A stretch of DNA of 64,000 nucleotides from Verrucomicrobiota bacterium. Its GTDB lineage: Bacteria > Verrucomicrobiota > Verrucomicrobiia > Limisphaerales > JAEYXS01. The translations under genes and the position numbers were made by a program. Within the stretch, counting starts at the first letter, position 1; each line of letters starts with the position of its first letter. Positions 35,363 to 44,849 of this stretch are shown piece by piece. The stretch covers positions 4,043 through 68,042 of the forward strand of contig JAEYXS010000012.1 in NCBI GenBank assembly GCA_023431185.1, written 5' to 3'. The notes below the pieces were generated by a model, which was given only the letters and a program-made list of their open reading frames with translations, was not told the DNA's origin and did no database searches.

Positions 35363-36211
35363 ATGCGTGAGATCAGGAAAGCAGTCATTACCGCCGCCGG
35401 CCGTAACCAACGCGCTCTCGCCCTCCAAACCCTCGTGGACCGCGATGGCGAATCCCGCACCGCCCTGCACATCCTGCTGAACGAAGCCGTCAGCGCCGGT
35501 TGCGAGGACATCGCCGTGGTCATAGCCCCCGGTGACGCGACTGCCTACGCCACCGCCGCCGGTGAACACTCCAGAAAGGTCCGTTTCGTGGAACAGCACG
35601 AACCGCGCGGCTACGGCCACGCCATCTACTGCACCCGCGACTTCGTCGGGGATCAGTCCTTCCTCCACCTCGTCGGCGATCATCTCTGGGTCAGTCGCAC
35701 CGACGTAAGTTGCGCCAAGCAACTCGTCACCATCGCCGCGCAACAGGAATGCGCCGTCTCGGGCGTGCAACCGACCAAGGAACGCGAATTGCCCAACTAC
35801 GGCGCCATCGGCGGAAAACTCGTCTCCGGCAGCAAAGGTCTTTACGAAGTCCAGAACGTTCTGGAAAAACCAACGCCCACGCTAGCCGAGCAACAACTCG
35901 TCGTCCCCGGTCTGCGCGCGGGTCATTACCTCTGCCTCTTCGGCCTGCATGTCATCACCCCAACGATCTTTAGTATTCTCGAGAAACAGCTAAGCACGCT
36001 GAAGACCGGTGAGAAACTTCCGCTCTCGTCCGCCCTCGCCCAACTGGCGCGTCAGGAGCATTACCTCGCCTATGAAGTCGCCGGTGCCCGCTATGACCTC
36101 GGCGCCCGCTACGGCGTGCTGACGAGCCAACTTGCTCTCGCGCTCGAAGGCAAGGATCGCAGCGAAGTCCTCGCGCAACTGCTCGAACTCCTCGCCCAAC
36201 GCGCCAAGTAA
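35363..36211 (+). CDS. GalU-like UTP-sugar-1-phosphate uridylyltransferase
   Basis: A 282-residue nucleotidyltransferase. The N-terminal AVITAAGRNQRALALQTL corresponds to the GalU nucleotide loop, with the usual GxGTR replaced by GRNQR. Other supporting parts are VEQHEPRGYGHAIYC, HLVGDHLWVS with the metal-binding Asp, and YNV-like ARYDLGARYGVLTSQLALAL at the C-terminus, which strongly resembles GalU. It lies 22 bases before the kinase-pyrophosphorylase fusion, so both are probably in one operon for nucleotide-sugar supply. Confidence 0.85.
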   Translation: MREIRKAVITAAGRNQRALALQTLVDRDGESRTALHILLNEAVSAGCEDIAVVIAPGDATAYATAAGEHSRKVRFVEQHEPRGYGHAIYCTRDFVGDQSFLHLVGDHLWVSRTDVSCAKQLVTIAAQQECAVSGVQPTKERELPNYGAIGGKLVSGSKGLYEVQNVLEKPTPTLAEQQLVVPGLRAGHYLCLFGLHVITPTIFSILEKQLSTLKTGEKLPLSSALAQLARQEHYLAYEVAGARYDLGARYGVLTSQLALALEGKDRSEVLAQLLELLAQRAK

Positions 36212-36233
36212 AGTAAAGAACCCGAACGCCGCC

Positions 36234-39200
36234 ATGAGTTCTTTGCTGAATATCATCACTTCACCCGACGCCTCCGCGCGCAATCAGTCCCTCGACGCTT
36301 TCGCTCGCGTCGCATCACTGGATGAACTGCTCGCCGCTTGCGCCGAACTCGACACTTTCCGTCGCCAGGCCGAGAACCTCTACGAACGTGTTCGTGCCCT
36401 GTTCTTTCTCTACGCGCTACACCGCTTTCACATCCCGCAGAAACTGTCCAAAGCCTCTGAAGCACAGATTCCTTTCTCCGGATACGAACAGTTGCTCAAC
36501 CGCCGCTTCGAAGAAGCCATCGACATCTTCCTGAAATCCCAGTCCGCCGATGGCCCCAGCGACGGCATCAGCTCCGCCCTAGCCGCTGCTTATCATCGTC
36601 TCGCTTTCCAGACCTTGGCCGACCAAGTCCGTCGCAGTGTCCGTTCCGTGCGCGGCAATCAATGGATGTTCCGCATGGGCCATCCCGCCGATCAACCGCT
36701 CCGCCTGCGCACTGAACTCTTGCAGCGCGCGAGTGACGGCACCTACCCCATCCTGCGCGAGCAAACACCCGTGCGCATGGATCTCACGCACTCCGCATGG
36801 TCGGACATTTTCTTCCTCGGAATGGATTATCCCGAAGGCGCAAAAGTCCTGAACATCTCCGTGGATCTGGGCGTGCATGGCCGCGATAACACCACGCGCC
36901 CGCCCGTCAGTGCGTGGCTCCGCGTCATCGATGAACCCGTTCTCCGCCTCACCTCCGTCGATCTCGGCGCGACCTCGGACATCGACTCTCTCAGCGATAT
37001 CTTCGATTTCGCCAAAGATTATCTCGGTCTCCTGAAAGCCGCCGTCATCGCTTCGGGCATAGTGCCTCCGGGCATCGAAGGCTCTGGCCAATCGCTTGCC
37101 GAACTCCTCGCCCGCATCGTCGGTCCCGGTCGCGGCTTGGAACTCGTCTCCTGCGTGAACGACATCCCGAAAGGTTCACGCCTAGCCGTCAGCACGAATC
37201 TCCTCGGCTCCCTCATTAGCGTCTGCATGCGCGCCACCGGCCAAGCCGCCTCGCTCACCGGCCCGCTTGAAGAATCCGAACGCCGCCTCGTCCTTGCCCG
37301 CGCTTTGCTCGGTGAATGGCTCGGTGGCTCCGGTGGCGGCTGGCAAGACTCCGGCGGCGTCTGGCCTGGCATCAAACTCATCACTGGCATCGCCGCACAT
37401 GAGGAAGACCCGGAATTCGGCATCTCGCGCGGACGCCTCATGCCCACGCACCACGTCTTCAGTCGTGATGAGATTCCCGATTCTGCGCGACAAGCTTTGC
37501 AAGACTCCCTCGTCGTCGTCCATGGCGGCATGGCGCAAAACGTCGGCCCCATCCTCGAGATGGTCACCGAGAAGTATCTGCTCCGCAGCGAAGCCGAATG
37601 GCACGGCCGCCAAGAAGCCCTCGGCGTGCTTGATGAAGTCATCAACGCCTTGAAGCGTGGCGACATCAAAGCCGTCGGTGCCGCCACCACGCGTAATTTC
37701 CGTAAACCCATCCAGACCATCATCCCTTGGGCCTCCACCTATTTCACTGAGCAATTGATCGCCAAAGCCGAGGCTGCTTTTGGTAAAGATTTTTGGGGCT
37801 TCTGGATGCTCGGTGGCATGAGCGGCGGTGGCATGGGCTTCATCTTCGCGCCAGAACGCAAACGTGAAGCCCAACAGCGCATGCAGCAGATCATGCTGGA
37901 GACCAAGCGCGAGTTACAGCACGCCCTGCCCTTCGCCATGGACCCAGTGGTGTTCGACTACAGCATCAATGAACATGGCACCGTTGCTGACCTCTTGCAT
38001 GGCGAGCACGCCATCATGCCCGCGAATTACTACGCGCTCACCGTCCCCGGCATGTTGCGTCAAGACCTGCAATCCCTCCCTGCCGCCCGGCGCGCCGAAC
38101 TCGATAAATTCGGTGCCGCTGCGCGCAACAAACCCGAACTGCGCGGCATGGTGCAAACCCTCTTCGACGTCCTGCTGCCCAAAGGCAAATCCGAGAAAAC
38201 CCAAGGCGCTTCGCTCGACCAACTCCTCGAGCAAAACGGCTTCGATCGCAACCAGCACGAACAGATCCGCAGTGACCTGAAAGAAGGCCGCATCGGATTG
38301 GCGCAAAATCGCCTCCGCGCCGACACCCAGATCGAAGACGTGACTTCTTCTGAAGTCACCGAACTCTCAACCGACCTCGTAAATCGTAAATCCCAAATCG
38401 TAAATCTCGGAGAGCAGGCTCTCCGCAAAGGCGAACTCGCCATCATCAGTCTCGCCGCCGGAGCAGGTTCTCGCTGGACCGGTGGCGCTGGTACCTGCAA
38501 AGCCCTGCATCCATTCGCCAAGCTGAGTGGCAAGCATCGCACTTTCATCGAAACGCACCTGGCCAAGTCACGCAAGGCCTCGCAGACTTGCGGCATAAGC
38601 ATCCCGCACGTTTTCACCACGGGTTATCTAACGCACCAGCCTACGGTGGATTTCTTGAACCGTGTAAAAAACTACAGCTACGAAGGACCCCTACATCTCT
38701 CCCCCGGCAAGAGCGTCGGTCAGCGCCTTATCCCGACCGTGCGCGATCTCCGCTTCCAATGGGAAGAGATGCCGCAGCAACGCTTGGACGAGCAGCAGCA
38801 AAAAGTCCGCGATAGCCTCCGCCATGCCTTGATGAATTGGGCTCAGAACACCGGTGAAGCCAGTGATTACACCGACAATCTGCCACTTCAATGTCTCCAC
38901 CCCGTCGGCCACTTCTACGAAGTGCCGAATCTCCTGCGCAATGGCGTGATGGCCGCCTTGCTGAAAGAACGTCCGCAGCTCAAATACCTGATGCTGCATA
39001 ATATCGACACGCTCGGCGCCAATCCCGAGCCCGCCCTGCTCGGCCAGCATATCGAGAGCGGTGCGTGCCTTACTTTCGAAGTCATCACCCGTCGTCTGGA
39101 AGATCGCGGCGGCGGCCTTGCCAAAGTGAATGGCCGTGTCCGTTTCGTGGAAGGCCTGGCCATGCCGCGCGAAGAAGCCGAGTTCCGCCTGAGCTACTAC

Positions 39201-39566
39201 AACTCCAACACCGCGTGGATTCACCTCGATAAATTTCTCGCTGTACTTGGATTAACACGCGAAGACGTCATCGCCGCCGATGATGACAAGATCACTACCG
39301 CCATCCGCTCTCTGGCCGCCAAGCTGCCTACCTACATCACCTTGAAAGATGTGAAGAAGCGCTGGGGCCATGGCCAGGAAGACGTTTTCCCGGTGGCGCA
39401 ATTCGAGAAACTCTGGGGCGACCTCACGGCACTTCCAGAGATCGACAGCCGCTTCGTTGTTGTCCCTCGCTCACGCGGTCAGCAGCTCAAAGATCCGGCT
39501 CAGCTCGATGGCTGGCTCCGCGATGGCTCCGCCGCTTACGTGGAGAACCTGTGCGCGTGGGAATAG
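36234..39566 (+). CDS. Fusion of GHMP-kinase-like and UDP-sugar pyrophosphorylase-like domains
   Basis: A 1110-residue cytoplasmic protein from the ATG at 36234, 22 bases after the uridylyltransferase. The N-terminal two thirds have a GHMP-type motif near residue 361 (GGSGGGWQDSGGVWPG, like the GGGWQDxxG of fucokinases) and a late Gly-rich motif near 525 (MLGGMSGGGMGFI). The C-terminal third (about 735-1110) starts with the pyrophosphorylase loop (LAAGAGSRWTGGAGTC) and has HNIDTLGANPEPALLG and RLEDRGGGLAKVNG, typical of UDPGP/UAP-type enzymes. The order kinase then pyrophosphorylase is opposite to FKP. Probably phosphorylates a sugar and then activates it; the sugar is unknown. Confidence 0.75.
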   Translation: MSSLLNIITSPDASARNQSLDAFARVASLDELLAACAELDTFRRQAENLYERVRALFFLYALHRFHIPQKLSKASEAQIPFSGYEQLLNRRFEEAIDIFLKSQSADGPSDGISSALAAAYHRLAFQTLADQVRRSVRSVRGNQWMFRMGHPADQPLRLRTELLQRASDGTYPILREQTPVRMDLTHSAWSDIFFLGMDYPEGAKVLNISVDLGVHGRDNTTRPPVSAWLRVIDEPVLRLTSVDLGATSDIDSLSDIFDFAKDYLGLLKAAVIASGIVPPGIEGSGQSLAELLARIVGPGRGLELVSCVNDIPKGSRLAVSTNLLGSLISVCMRATGQAASLTGPLEESERRLVLARALLGEWLGGSGGGWQDSGGVWPGIKLITGIAAHEEDPEFGISRGRLMPTHHVFSRDEIPDSARQALQDSLVVVHGGMAQNVGPILEMVTEKYLLRSEAEWHGRQEALGVLDEVINALKRGDIKAVGAATTRNFRKPIQTIIPWASTYFTEQLIAKAEAAFGKDFWGFWMLGGMSGGGMGFIFAPERKREAQQRMQQIMLETKRELQHALPFAMDPVVFDYSINEHGTVADLLHGEHAIMPANYYALTVPGMLRQDLQSLPAARRAELDKFGAAARNKPELRGMVQTLFDVLLPKGKSEKTQGASLDQLLEQNGFDRNQHEQIRSDLKEGRIGLAQNRLRADTQIEDVTSSEVTELSTDLVNRKSQIVNLGEQALRKGELAIISLAAGAGSRWTGGAGTCKALHPFAKLSGKHRTFIETHLAKSRKASQTCGISIPHVFTTGYLTHQPTVDFLNRVKNYSYEGPLHLSPGKSVGQRLIPTVRDLRFQWEEMPQQRLDEQQQKVRDSLRHALMNWAQNTGEASDYTDNLPLQCLHPVGHFYEVPNLLRNGVMAALLKERPQLKYLMLHNIDTLGANPEPALLGQHIESGACLTFEVITRRLEDRGGGLAKVNGRVRFVEGLAMPREEAEFRLSYYNSNTAWIHLDKFLAVLGLTREDVIAADDDKITTAIRSLAAKLPTYITLKDVKKRWGHGQEDVFPVAQFEKLWGDLTALPEIDSRFVVVPRSRGQQLKDPAQLDGWLRDGSAAYVENLCAWE

Positions 39567-40676
39567 TTACTTGCGTATCAATTCCCCTACCGGCTTGCCC
39601 GATTGTGGTACCTCCGCGCAATAATCCAGCCCCAGAAATGCCGCCACGGTTGCCGCCACTTGATTCTGTCCGTAATTGCTGAGATTCGTCCGCTCACCCA
39701 ACGCCGGTGTATCAGGCCCCAACGCCCCCAGCCAAATATGGTCCGCCCCGATGGTCGCTGCGCCGTGATTCTTCCAATCAGTCTTGCCCGCTCCCCGGCC
39801 GTGATCCACTGTGATGACAAACGTTGTCTTGTCCTGGTATTCGGGCAGCGATTGCACCGTGTCCCACAGCTTCTTGATCATTCCATCCGCGTGTCGTGCC
39901 GATTCCAGCACCAGATCATAACGCCCTTCATGCGCCCAATCATCCGTATCGCCAAAGGACAGATACATCAGCCGTGGCTTTTGCGTGCGCAGATTCTCCA
40001 CGGCCGCGTGATAGACGAATGAATCCGGCAATACGCCCTTGAATACTTGGACGGAATCAGTCGCCAACTCGCGCAACAGGTCATTGTTGCCCCCTTTGGG
40101 CAGCTTCTGAAAAGACTCGATATCCGCATACACCGGCAGACCGCTTCGATCTACGTTGATGATATACGGAAACACATCCCAGCAGGTAAACGCCACCACC
40201 TTGCCCTTGAACGCCGGCTTGCCGTTCAACCATTCGAGCATCGTCACATTCGGATTCGGCCGCTTCGCATTGCTGTTGATCCGCCGGTCAGGAAAACCGC
40301 ACAGCAGTTCGTTGTAACCCGGATAGGAAAAATTCATCCCATTCGTCACCCGCACCGCATTACCCTTGTTCGTGTTGCCCAGCAATTGCCCCTGCTTCGC
40401 CACTACACCCCACAAGAACGGCATCAAAGCCTCGCGCCGCGCCTCCGGCGTCTCGCGCCAATACGCCTGCCGCACTGCATTCGTATCCTTCACTCCGCCG
40501 TTTTCCTTGCTAAGCAAAAGCTCCTCAGCCCCCGTGAAAACCTCCTGCCAGCGCAAACCGTCCAGAGTGATGAAGATGACATTCTTAGTCTTGAGCTCGG
40601 CTGCTTCGATTGCAATCGTACGAGGTAAAACACAGCAAACCAATAACAGGCAGAGATTGAACACGGTGGCTTTCAT
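39567..40676 (-). CDS. Exported alkaline-phosphatase-superfamily protein
   Basis: A 369-residue protein with a signal peptide (FNLCLLLVCCVLPRTIA). Metal-site segments are VIFITLDGLRWQEVF, the nucleophile region NFSYPGYNELLCGF (Ser or Thr), LSFGDTDDWAHEGRYD and FVITVDHGRGAGKTDWKNHG, ending with a conserved His. The layout suits a phosphodiesterase/phosphatase of the superfamily rather than a sulfatase, because no CxPxR is present. Substrate unknown. Its stop directly abuts the stop of the fusion gene. Confidence 0.82.
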   Translation of the reverse strand: MKATVFNLCLLLVCCVLPRTIAIEAAELKTKNVIFITLDGLRWQEVFTGAEELLLSKENGGVKDTNAVRQAYWRETPEARREALMPFLWGVVAKQGQLLGNTNKGNAVRVTNGMNFSYPGYNELLCGFPDRRINSNAKRPNPNVTMLEWLNGKPAFKGKVVAFTCWDVFPYIINVDRSGLPVYADIESFQKLPKGGNNDLLRELATDSVQVFKGVLPDSFVYHAAVENLRTQKPRLMYLSFGDTDDWAHEGRYDLVLESARHADGMIKKLWDTVQSLPEYQDKTTFVITVDHGRGAGKTDWKNHGAATIGADHIWLGALGPDTPALGERTNLSNYGQNQVAATVAAFLGLDYCAEVPQSGKPVGELIRK

Positions 40677-40770
40677 TGATTAGACAAAAGCATGTAAGTT
40701 AAACTGTTGAACGACAATCTTTCTTCCTGGAATATTGCCCAGTCGGCTTTGATGTGGAATCTTTTGATAA

Positions 40771-41475
40771 ATGCCAGAAGGGGTTCAGCCAGCACAAAGC
40801 TCCCTCCACCCGGCGCGCTTAGGCGTACTAGGAGCGGTCTTCTTTTCGGCAACCACCATCGCGGCCATCTTCCTCGGCACTTCGATCTTCTCTCCCTTGC
40901 TGATACCGGGTCCATTGATCACCTTGATACTCTGCTTGGCACAGTATCAGCTATGCCGTTCCTTAAGACTGGCCGCAAAACTACCCATCCTCAGCCTTGC
41001 CCTGTGGTTGTTGCCCGCACTCATCGTGCTGGGTTACGGTTGGTGGTCCGGCCAGCCAAAACAGCGCTTTGAAGCACTAGTGCTCCGTCCCTTGCCCGCT
41101 GGCATCACAAACCTGACTGGCAAAGGTTTCACCGGCGTTGATGGATCGTGGATTTTCGCTTTCCAGGCGGACCAAGCTGCGCTTGATCATATCGTACAAT
41201 CCTGTCAACTCGTCCCGACTCTGCCTGACAAATTTTTGTCTTCGCCTGCAGATGTCAGCGAAGAAGCTTTGCCTAGCTTGCTGAATGAAGAAATTAGCGC
41301 CCACTTGAGTCAATTCCGTCCGGCCCACATCGCCTGGGCGAAACCCGAAAAGACAAGCAATCAAGTTGCGGCGGAATCGGCCAGGACACAGCCCACCCTT
41401 AAACTCTATTTTGAACGGTCAAGCGGACGGGCGATCCTGCTGTTCATTCTTCCCTTACAAGCTCATTTCTTATAA
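40771..41475 (+). CDS. Hypothetical membrane protein
   Basis: A 234-residue protein I do not recognise. Three hydrophobic segments lie in the first 95 residues (VLGAVFFSATTIAAIFLG, PLITLILCLAQYQLC, LPILSLALWLLPALIVLG). A soluble domain of about 130 residues follows (FTGVDGSWIFAFQADQAALD, LPSLLNEEISAHLSQF). It probably sits in the inner membrane with the C-terminal domain outside or inside unresolved. Its 3' end overlaps the esterase gene on the other strand by 13 bases. Confidence 0.6.
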   Translation: MPEGVQPAQSSLHPARLGVLGAVFFSATTIAAIFLGTSIFSPLLIPGPLITLILCLAQYQLCRSLRLAAKLPILSLALWLLPALIVLGYGWWSGQPKQRFEALVLRPLPAGITNLTGKGFTGVDGSWIFAFQADQAALDHIVQSCQLVPTLPDKFLSSPADVSEEALPSLLNEEISAHLSQFRPAHIAWAKPEKTSNQVAAESARTQPTLKLYFERSSGRAILLFILPLQAHFL

Positions 41476-42365
41476 TCCCGCCACATCCACCGCATCGCCT
41501 CCGGAAAGAGCTGCGTGCCGTGATTCGCGCTATGCACACCTTCGCCGAACACGAACTTGTGGTCATATCCCTTCTCCTTCAGCGCCGCCGCCATCGCCTT
41601 GTTCGCTTCCGGCCAAGAGCCGAACTGGTTCACGATGTCATTGGAACCATCTTGTTGAAAAATGCGGATCGGTTTCTTCTCCGAGCTGCGAACAAGTTCA
41701 GGATACTTGTTCCCCCCACGAATGTTCGTGAAGCTGCCCACCGTCGTGAAACACTTGCGGAACTGGTCCGGCCGCTCCCAACACACCGTCCACGCACAGA
41801 TGCCGCCTGAGCTGCTGCCCGCAATGCACCGACCCTCTGGATCCTTCGTCAGGTTATACTTCTTGCCCACTTCCGGCAAAATCTCCTCCAGCAGGAACTT
41901 GGAATACACATCGCTCAATGTGTCGTATTCCACACTGCGGTTCGCCGGTGATGCCGGACGCCCATCCGGACGCTTGCGCGGTGGTTCACCCGGCTTCAAC
42001 GGCTTGTCACCCGGCCGGATGAAGATGCCGATCGTCACCGGCATCTCCTTCTTGTGGATCAAATTGTCGAACACCGTCGGCGCCTTGTACATCACGCCAT
42101 CCTGACAGACGAACACGCACGCGGGCTTGCTCGCATCATACTGCGCCGGGACATACACGGAATACTTCCGCACCGTTCCCGGGTAGATCTTGCTGTCGTT
42201 CCACTCGTATTCCGTGACCTTTCCCTTCGGCACACCCGGCTGCTCCATCGAGTCCGGAGTGAGCTTCTTGTATTGGTCATCAGGCGAAGGAGCCTTGGGC
42301 GAATCCGCTGCGTGCAGAAAGGACGCAGACAACAACAGGGTGCAAAGGAGCACTGGAGATTTCAT
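41463..42365 (-). CDS. Exported alpha/beta-hydrolase esterase, paralogue of the 24.9-kb gene
   Basis: A 300-residue protein from the ATG at 42365 (signal peptide MKSPVLLCTLLLSASFLHAA). The nucleophile elbow is CIAGSSSGGICAW, and YVPAQYDASKPACVFVCQDG mirrors the first strand region of its paralogue at 24873. Putative catalytic His in GEGVHSANHGTQ. Differs by an extra Pro/Arg-rich insert (KPLKPGEPPRKRPDGR) after GIFIRPGD. Likely the same class of ester hydrolase with a different substrate. Confidence 0.87.
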   Translation of the reverse strand: MKSPVLLCTLLLSASFLHAADSPKAPSPDDQYKKLTPDSMEQPGVPKGKVTEYEWNDSKIYPGTVRKYSVYVPAQYDASKPACVFVCQDGVMYKAPTVFDNLIHKKEMPVTIGIFIRPGDKPLKPGEPPRKRPDGRPASPANRSVEYDTLSDVYSKFLLEEILPEVGKKYNLTKDPEGRCIAGSSSGGICAWTVCWERPDQFRKCFTTVGSFTNIRGGNKYPELVRSSEKKPIRIFQQDGSNDIVNQFGSWPEANKAMAAALKEKGYDHKFVFGEGVHSANHGTQLFPEAMRWMWRDYKK

Positions 42366-42434
42366 GATGCGCGAGTTTTGCCATGCGCCTCCAGAACTGC
42401 AAGCGGCGAAATACATCCGCAAACCGGTCCTCCC

Positions 42435-44213
42435 TCAATAATCGTAAACACTGATCTCCCGATTCGCCTTCCGCAGCTTGCGGCAGAGCCCGAGGGCCAG
42501 ATTCCTGAGCAAAGTGATCTTGATGTCCGGGTGCGTTTTCCCCATAGCCTCAAAATCCTCGAGCTTCAGCAGTTCGCACCGCACATCCGTGTCCGCCGTC
42601 ACGACCGCAGAACGTGGTGCCCGGTCCAGCATCGCCATCTCCCCGAACGCCATGCCCGGCGAGAAGGTCGCGATGCGCTTCTCCTGTCCGCTGGCCAAAG
42701 TCACAGTCACACTGGTGCTGCCGGAACGCAGAAAGAACAGCTCCTTCGCTTCATCTCCGAACCTGACGATCACTTCCCCGCGTTGAAACTTTTTATGCAC
42801 CAGCAGTTTTTTGATCACTTCACGCTGCTTGGCATCCAACCCCTCAAACAGCTCGAAATCCTCCGCCACGCCATCCAGTTCCGAGGACCACACCGGCAAG
42901 TACTGGCCCAAGATCTGGTTCTCGCACCATTCCAAAGCCGGATCCATGTCAGGAAAGGTCTGGTAGAGCCGCTCAAACCGGTCCTTCAGCTTGATGCGCA
43001 TATACCGGCGCAAGCCCGGAACTTTGCCCGTGTTGGTGAACAGCACCGGCTTGTCCATTTCTGCCAACTTGACCACCAGATCATAAATCAGATGGCTGGC
43101 GCTCTCGTTCAAACCCAAAGTGTGCTTGAAATCCAGCACCAGATACTCCATCCCGGTCATGTTTTCCATGATGTCACGCACCACGACATCCGCCGTTGAA
43201 AAAGCCAGCTGCCCTTGCAACTGATATGCCAAGATAGCCCGGCCATGCTCCCGCAACAACTTGGCCTCTTCCGCCGTTCGCACCCGGCTTGAATTCACTT
43301 CCGCACCATTGAACCGCAACCGGATCACGGAACGGCCCGCCAAAGGTGTATTGAACAGGTGCAGGTCCAGATGCCGCGAAATGGCATCGCACACTTTGAT
43401 GCCGCGCACGCTGTTGCCATGCTCATCCAGTCGCGGGGAGAAAACGCCAATGCCCATCTGCCCCGGCAGCACCGCGATGATACCGCCCGCCACACCGCTC
43501 TTGGCTGGCATACCGACACGATAGATCCACTCACCAGCATAATCGTACATGCCGCACGAGCCCATCACGCTCAAGACGCTCTCCACATACTCACCGCGCA
43601 TGGCCTGTTTGCCCGTCACCGGGTTGATGCCCCGGTTAGCGAGCGTTGCTGCCATCACCGCCAAGTCCCGGCACGTCACTGAGATGGAGCACTGCTTGAA
43701 ATACAGGTCCACCACTGGCTCCGGCGGTTCGGTCAGGATGTCAAAGTTACGCAGCATGTGGCCGATGGCCCGGTTCCGATGCCCCGTCTCACTCTCGGAA
43801 CGATACACCTCTTCATCTAGCTTCAAGGTCCGCCCTGCCAGTGCGGAAAATGTCTGCAAAACGCGGTTGAAACGGATCTGCTGCGTCTTGCCCGCGATCA
43901 GACCTGCTGTGGCGATCGCACCGGCATTGATCATCAGATTGCGCGGCCTTCCCGTCCCCTGCTCCAGGCTGATGGCATTGAACACATCGCCCGTCGGTTC
44001 CACGCCCACCTTGGACATCACCACCGCCCGCGTGTTGTCCTCCAGCGCCATGCCATAGACGAACGGCTTGGAGATGGATTGGATCGTGAACTCCTGCTGG
44101 CTGTCACCCACCTCGTAAACATGCCCGCCCGCCGTGACGATGCAGATCCCGAACCAGTCCGGATTCGCCTTCGCCAGCTCAGGGATGTACGTCGCGACAT
44201 TGCCCGTCTGCAC
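42435..44213 (-). CDS. Glutaminase fused to STAS and cyclic-nucleotide-binding domains
   Basis: A 592-residue protein from a GTG at 44213. Residues 1-290 are a GlsA-type glutaminase (Ser46-x-x-Lys49 in FTIQSISKPF; PRNLMINAGAIATAGL; GWIYRVG-type SAGEWIYRVGMPAKSG). A STAS-like domain follows (about 325-430, VVRDIMENMTGMEYLVLDFKHT), then a cNMP-binding domain (about 455-570, VIVRFGDEAKELFFLRSG, FSPGMAFGEMAMLDRAPRSAVV). Cyclic-nucleotide control of glutamine hydrolysis is the likely theme. The conserved-looking helix before the GTG (VIDYLKHLHQSYAE) stays in frame up to a stop at 44331-44333, but no ATG, GTG or TTG exists upstream of 44213 in that frame. Confidence 0.87.
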   Translation of the reverse strand: MQTGNVATYIPELAKANPDWFGICIVTAGGHVYEVGDSQQEFTIQSISKPFVYGMALEDNTRAVVMSKVGVEPTGDVFNAISLEQGTGRPRNLMINAGAIATAGLIAGKTQQIRFNRVLQTFSALAGRTLKLDEEVYRSESETGHRNRAIGHMLRNFDILTEPPEPVVDLYFKQCSISVTCRDLAVMAATLANRGINPVTGKQAMRGEYVESVLSVMGSCGMYDYAGEWIYRVGMPAKSGVAGGIIAVLPGQMGIGVFSPRLDEHGNSVRGIKVCDAISRHLDLHLFNTPLAGRSVIRLRFNGAEVNSSRVRTAEEAKLLREHGRAILAYQLQGQLAFSTADVVVRDIMENMTGMEYLVLDFKHTLGLNESASHLIYDLVVKLAEMDKPVLFTNTGKVPGLRRYMRIKLKDRFERLYQTFPDMDPALEWCENQILGQYLPVWSSELDGVAEDFELFEGLDAKQREVIKKLLVHKKFQRGEVIVRFGDEAKELFFLRSGSTSVTVTLASGQEKRIATFSPGMAFGEMAMLDRAPRSAVVTADTDVRCELLKLEDFEAMGKTHPDIKITLLRNLALGLCRKLRKANREISVYDY

Positions 44214-44522
44214 CTCGGCATACGATTGGTGCAGGTGCTTGAGGTAATCAATGACCGGAGACGTGATGGCCGAGTCGGCAAGCGGACTCTTCTTTGTGTC
44301 CGGCTGGCTACAATTGAAGCTTGGGTCATGTCAGGAAGCTGCGGTTGAAGTTACCCTTGTTGAAGACAGGGAAAGACGACGCCCGGGAGTTCGGGCACCG
44401 GAGACACTGCTGCCAATGAAAGCCAAATCCAACTTATGACTGCACAGCATCATCTCGCGCGGCGATTTATGCCGCGTGGTCATGCCTGCCGCAAGCTCTC
44501 AATGGGCAAAATGCATGAAAAG
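44214..44522. other. Leader region of the glutaminase fusion gene
   Basis: 309 bases between the glutaminase GTG and the stop of the next gene upstream on the minus strand. The first 117 bases continue the glutaminase frame and read like its N-terminal helix. The rest shows no gene, repeat or recognisable promoter. Confidence 0.4.
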
Positions 44523-44849
44523 TTATCCCAATTCTTGCTGTAACGCCACTTGTAGCTTCTGCGCACAATCCTTGGAGCAAAGCTGGAACATCGCATCTTT
44601 CCCCGCCTTCTTGGCCGGGGAATCTTCCGTGACGACCATCATCGCCACTGTCTTTCCCGCTGAAAACAGCAATAAAGGCTGTACACTGCCCGGAGCAAAC
44701 TCTTTGAACGCTTCCGGGCGCAAGCTGATACTGATGGCAAAAGCAGGGTCATTCGGTTTGATGACTGCCGCACACCAGGCACAGCGATTCCGCCACTTCT
44801 TCGGATCCCACTCACCCTTTTTCTTCGCTGATTTTTTGGGCACGCTCAT
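44523..44849 (-). CDS. Small Cys-containing basic protein after bioA
   Basis: A 108-residue protein from the ATG at 44849, overlapping the bioA stop by 4 bases. The N-terminus is Lys-rich (MSVPKKSAKKKGEWDPKKW). Two Cys pairs (CAWC at the start of the folded part, CSKDC near the end) could bind zinc. The middle (FAISISLRPEAFKEFAPG, TVAMMVVTEDSPAKKAGK) is a small alpha/beta unit. No family recognised. Tight coupling to bioA implies coexpression with biotin synthesis, but not necessarily a biotin role. Confidence 0.65.
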   Translation of the reverse strand: MSVPKKSAKKKGEWDPKKWRNRCAWCAAVIKPNDPAFAISISLRPEAFKEFAPGSVQPLLLFSAGKTVAMMVVTEDSPAKKAGKDAMFQLCSKDCAQKLQVALQQELG

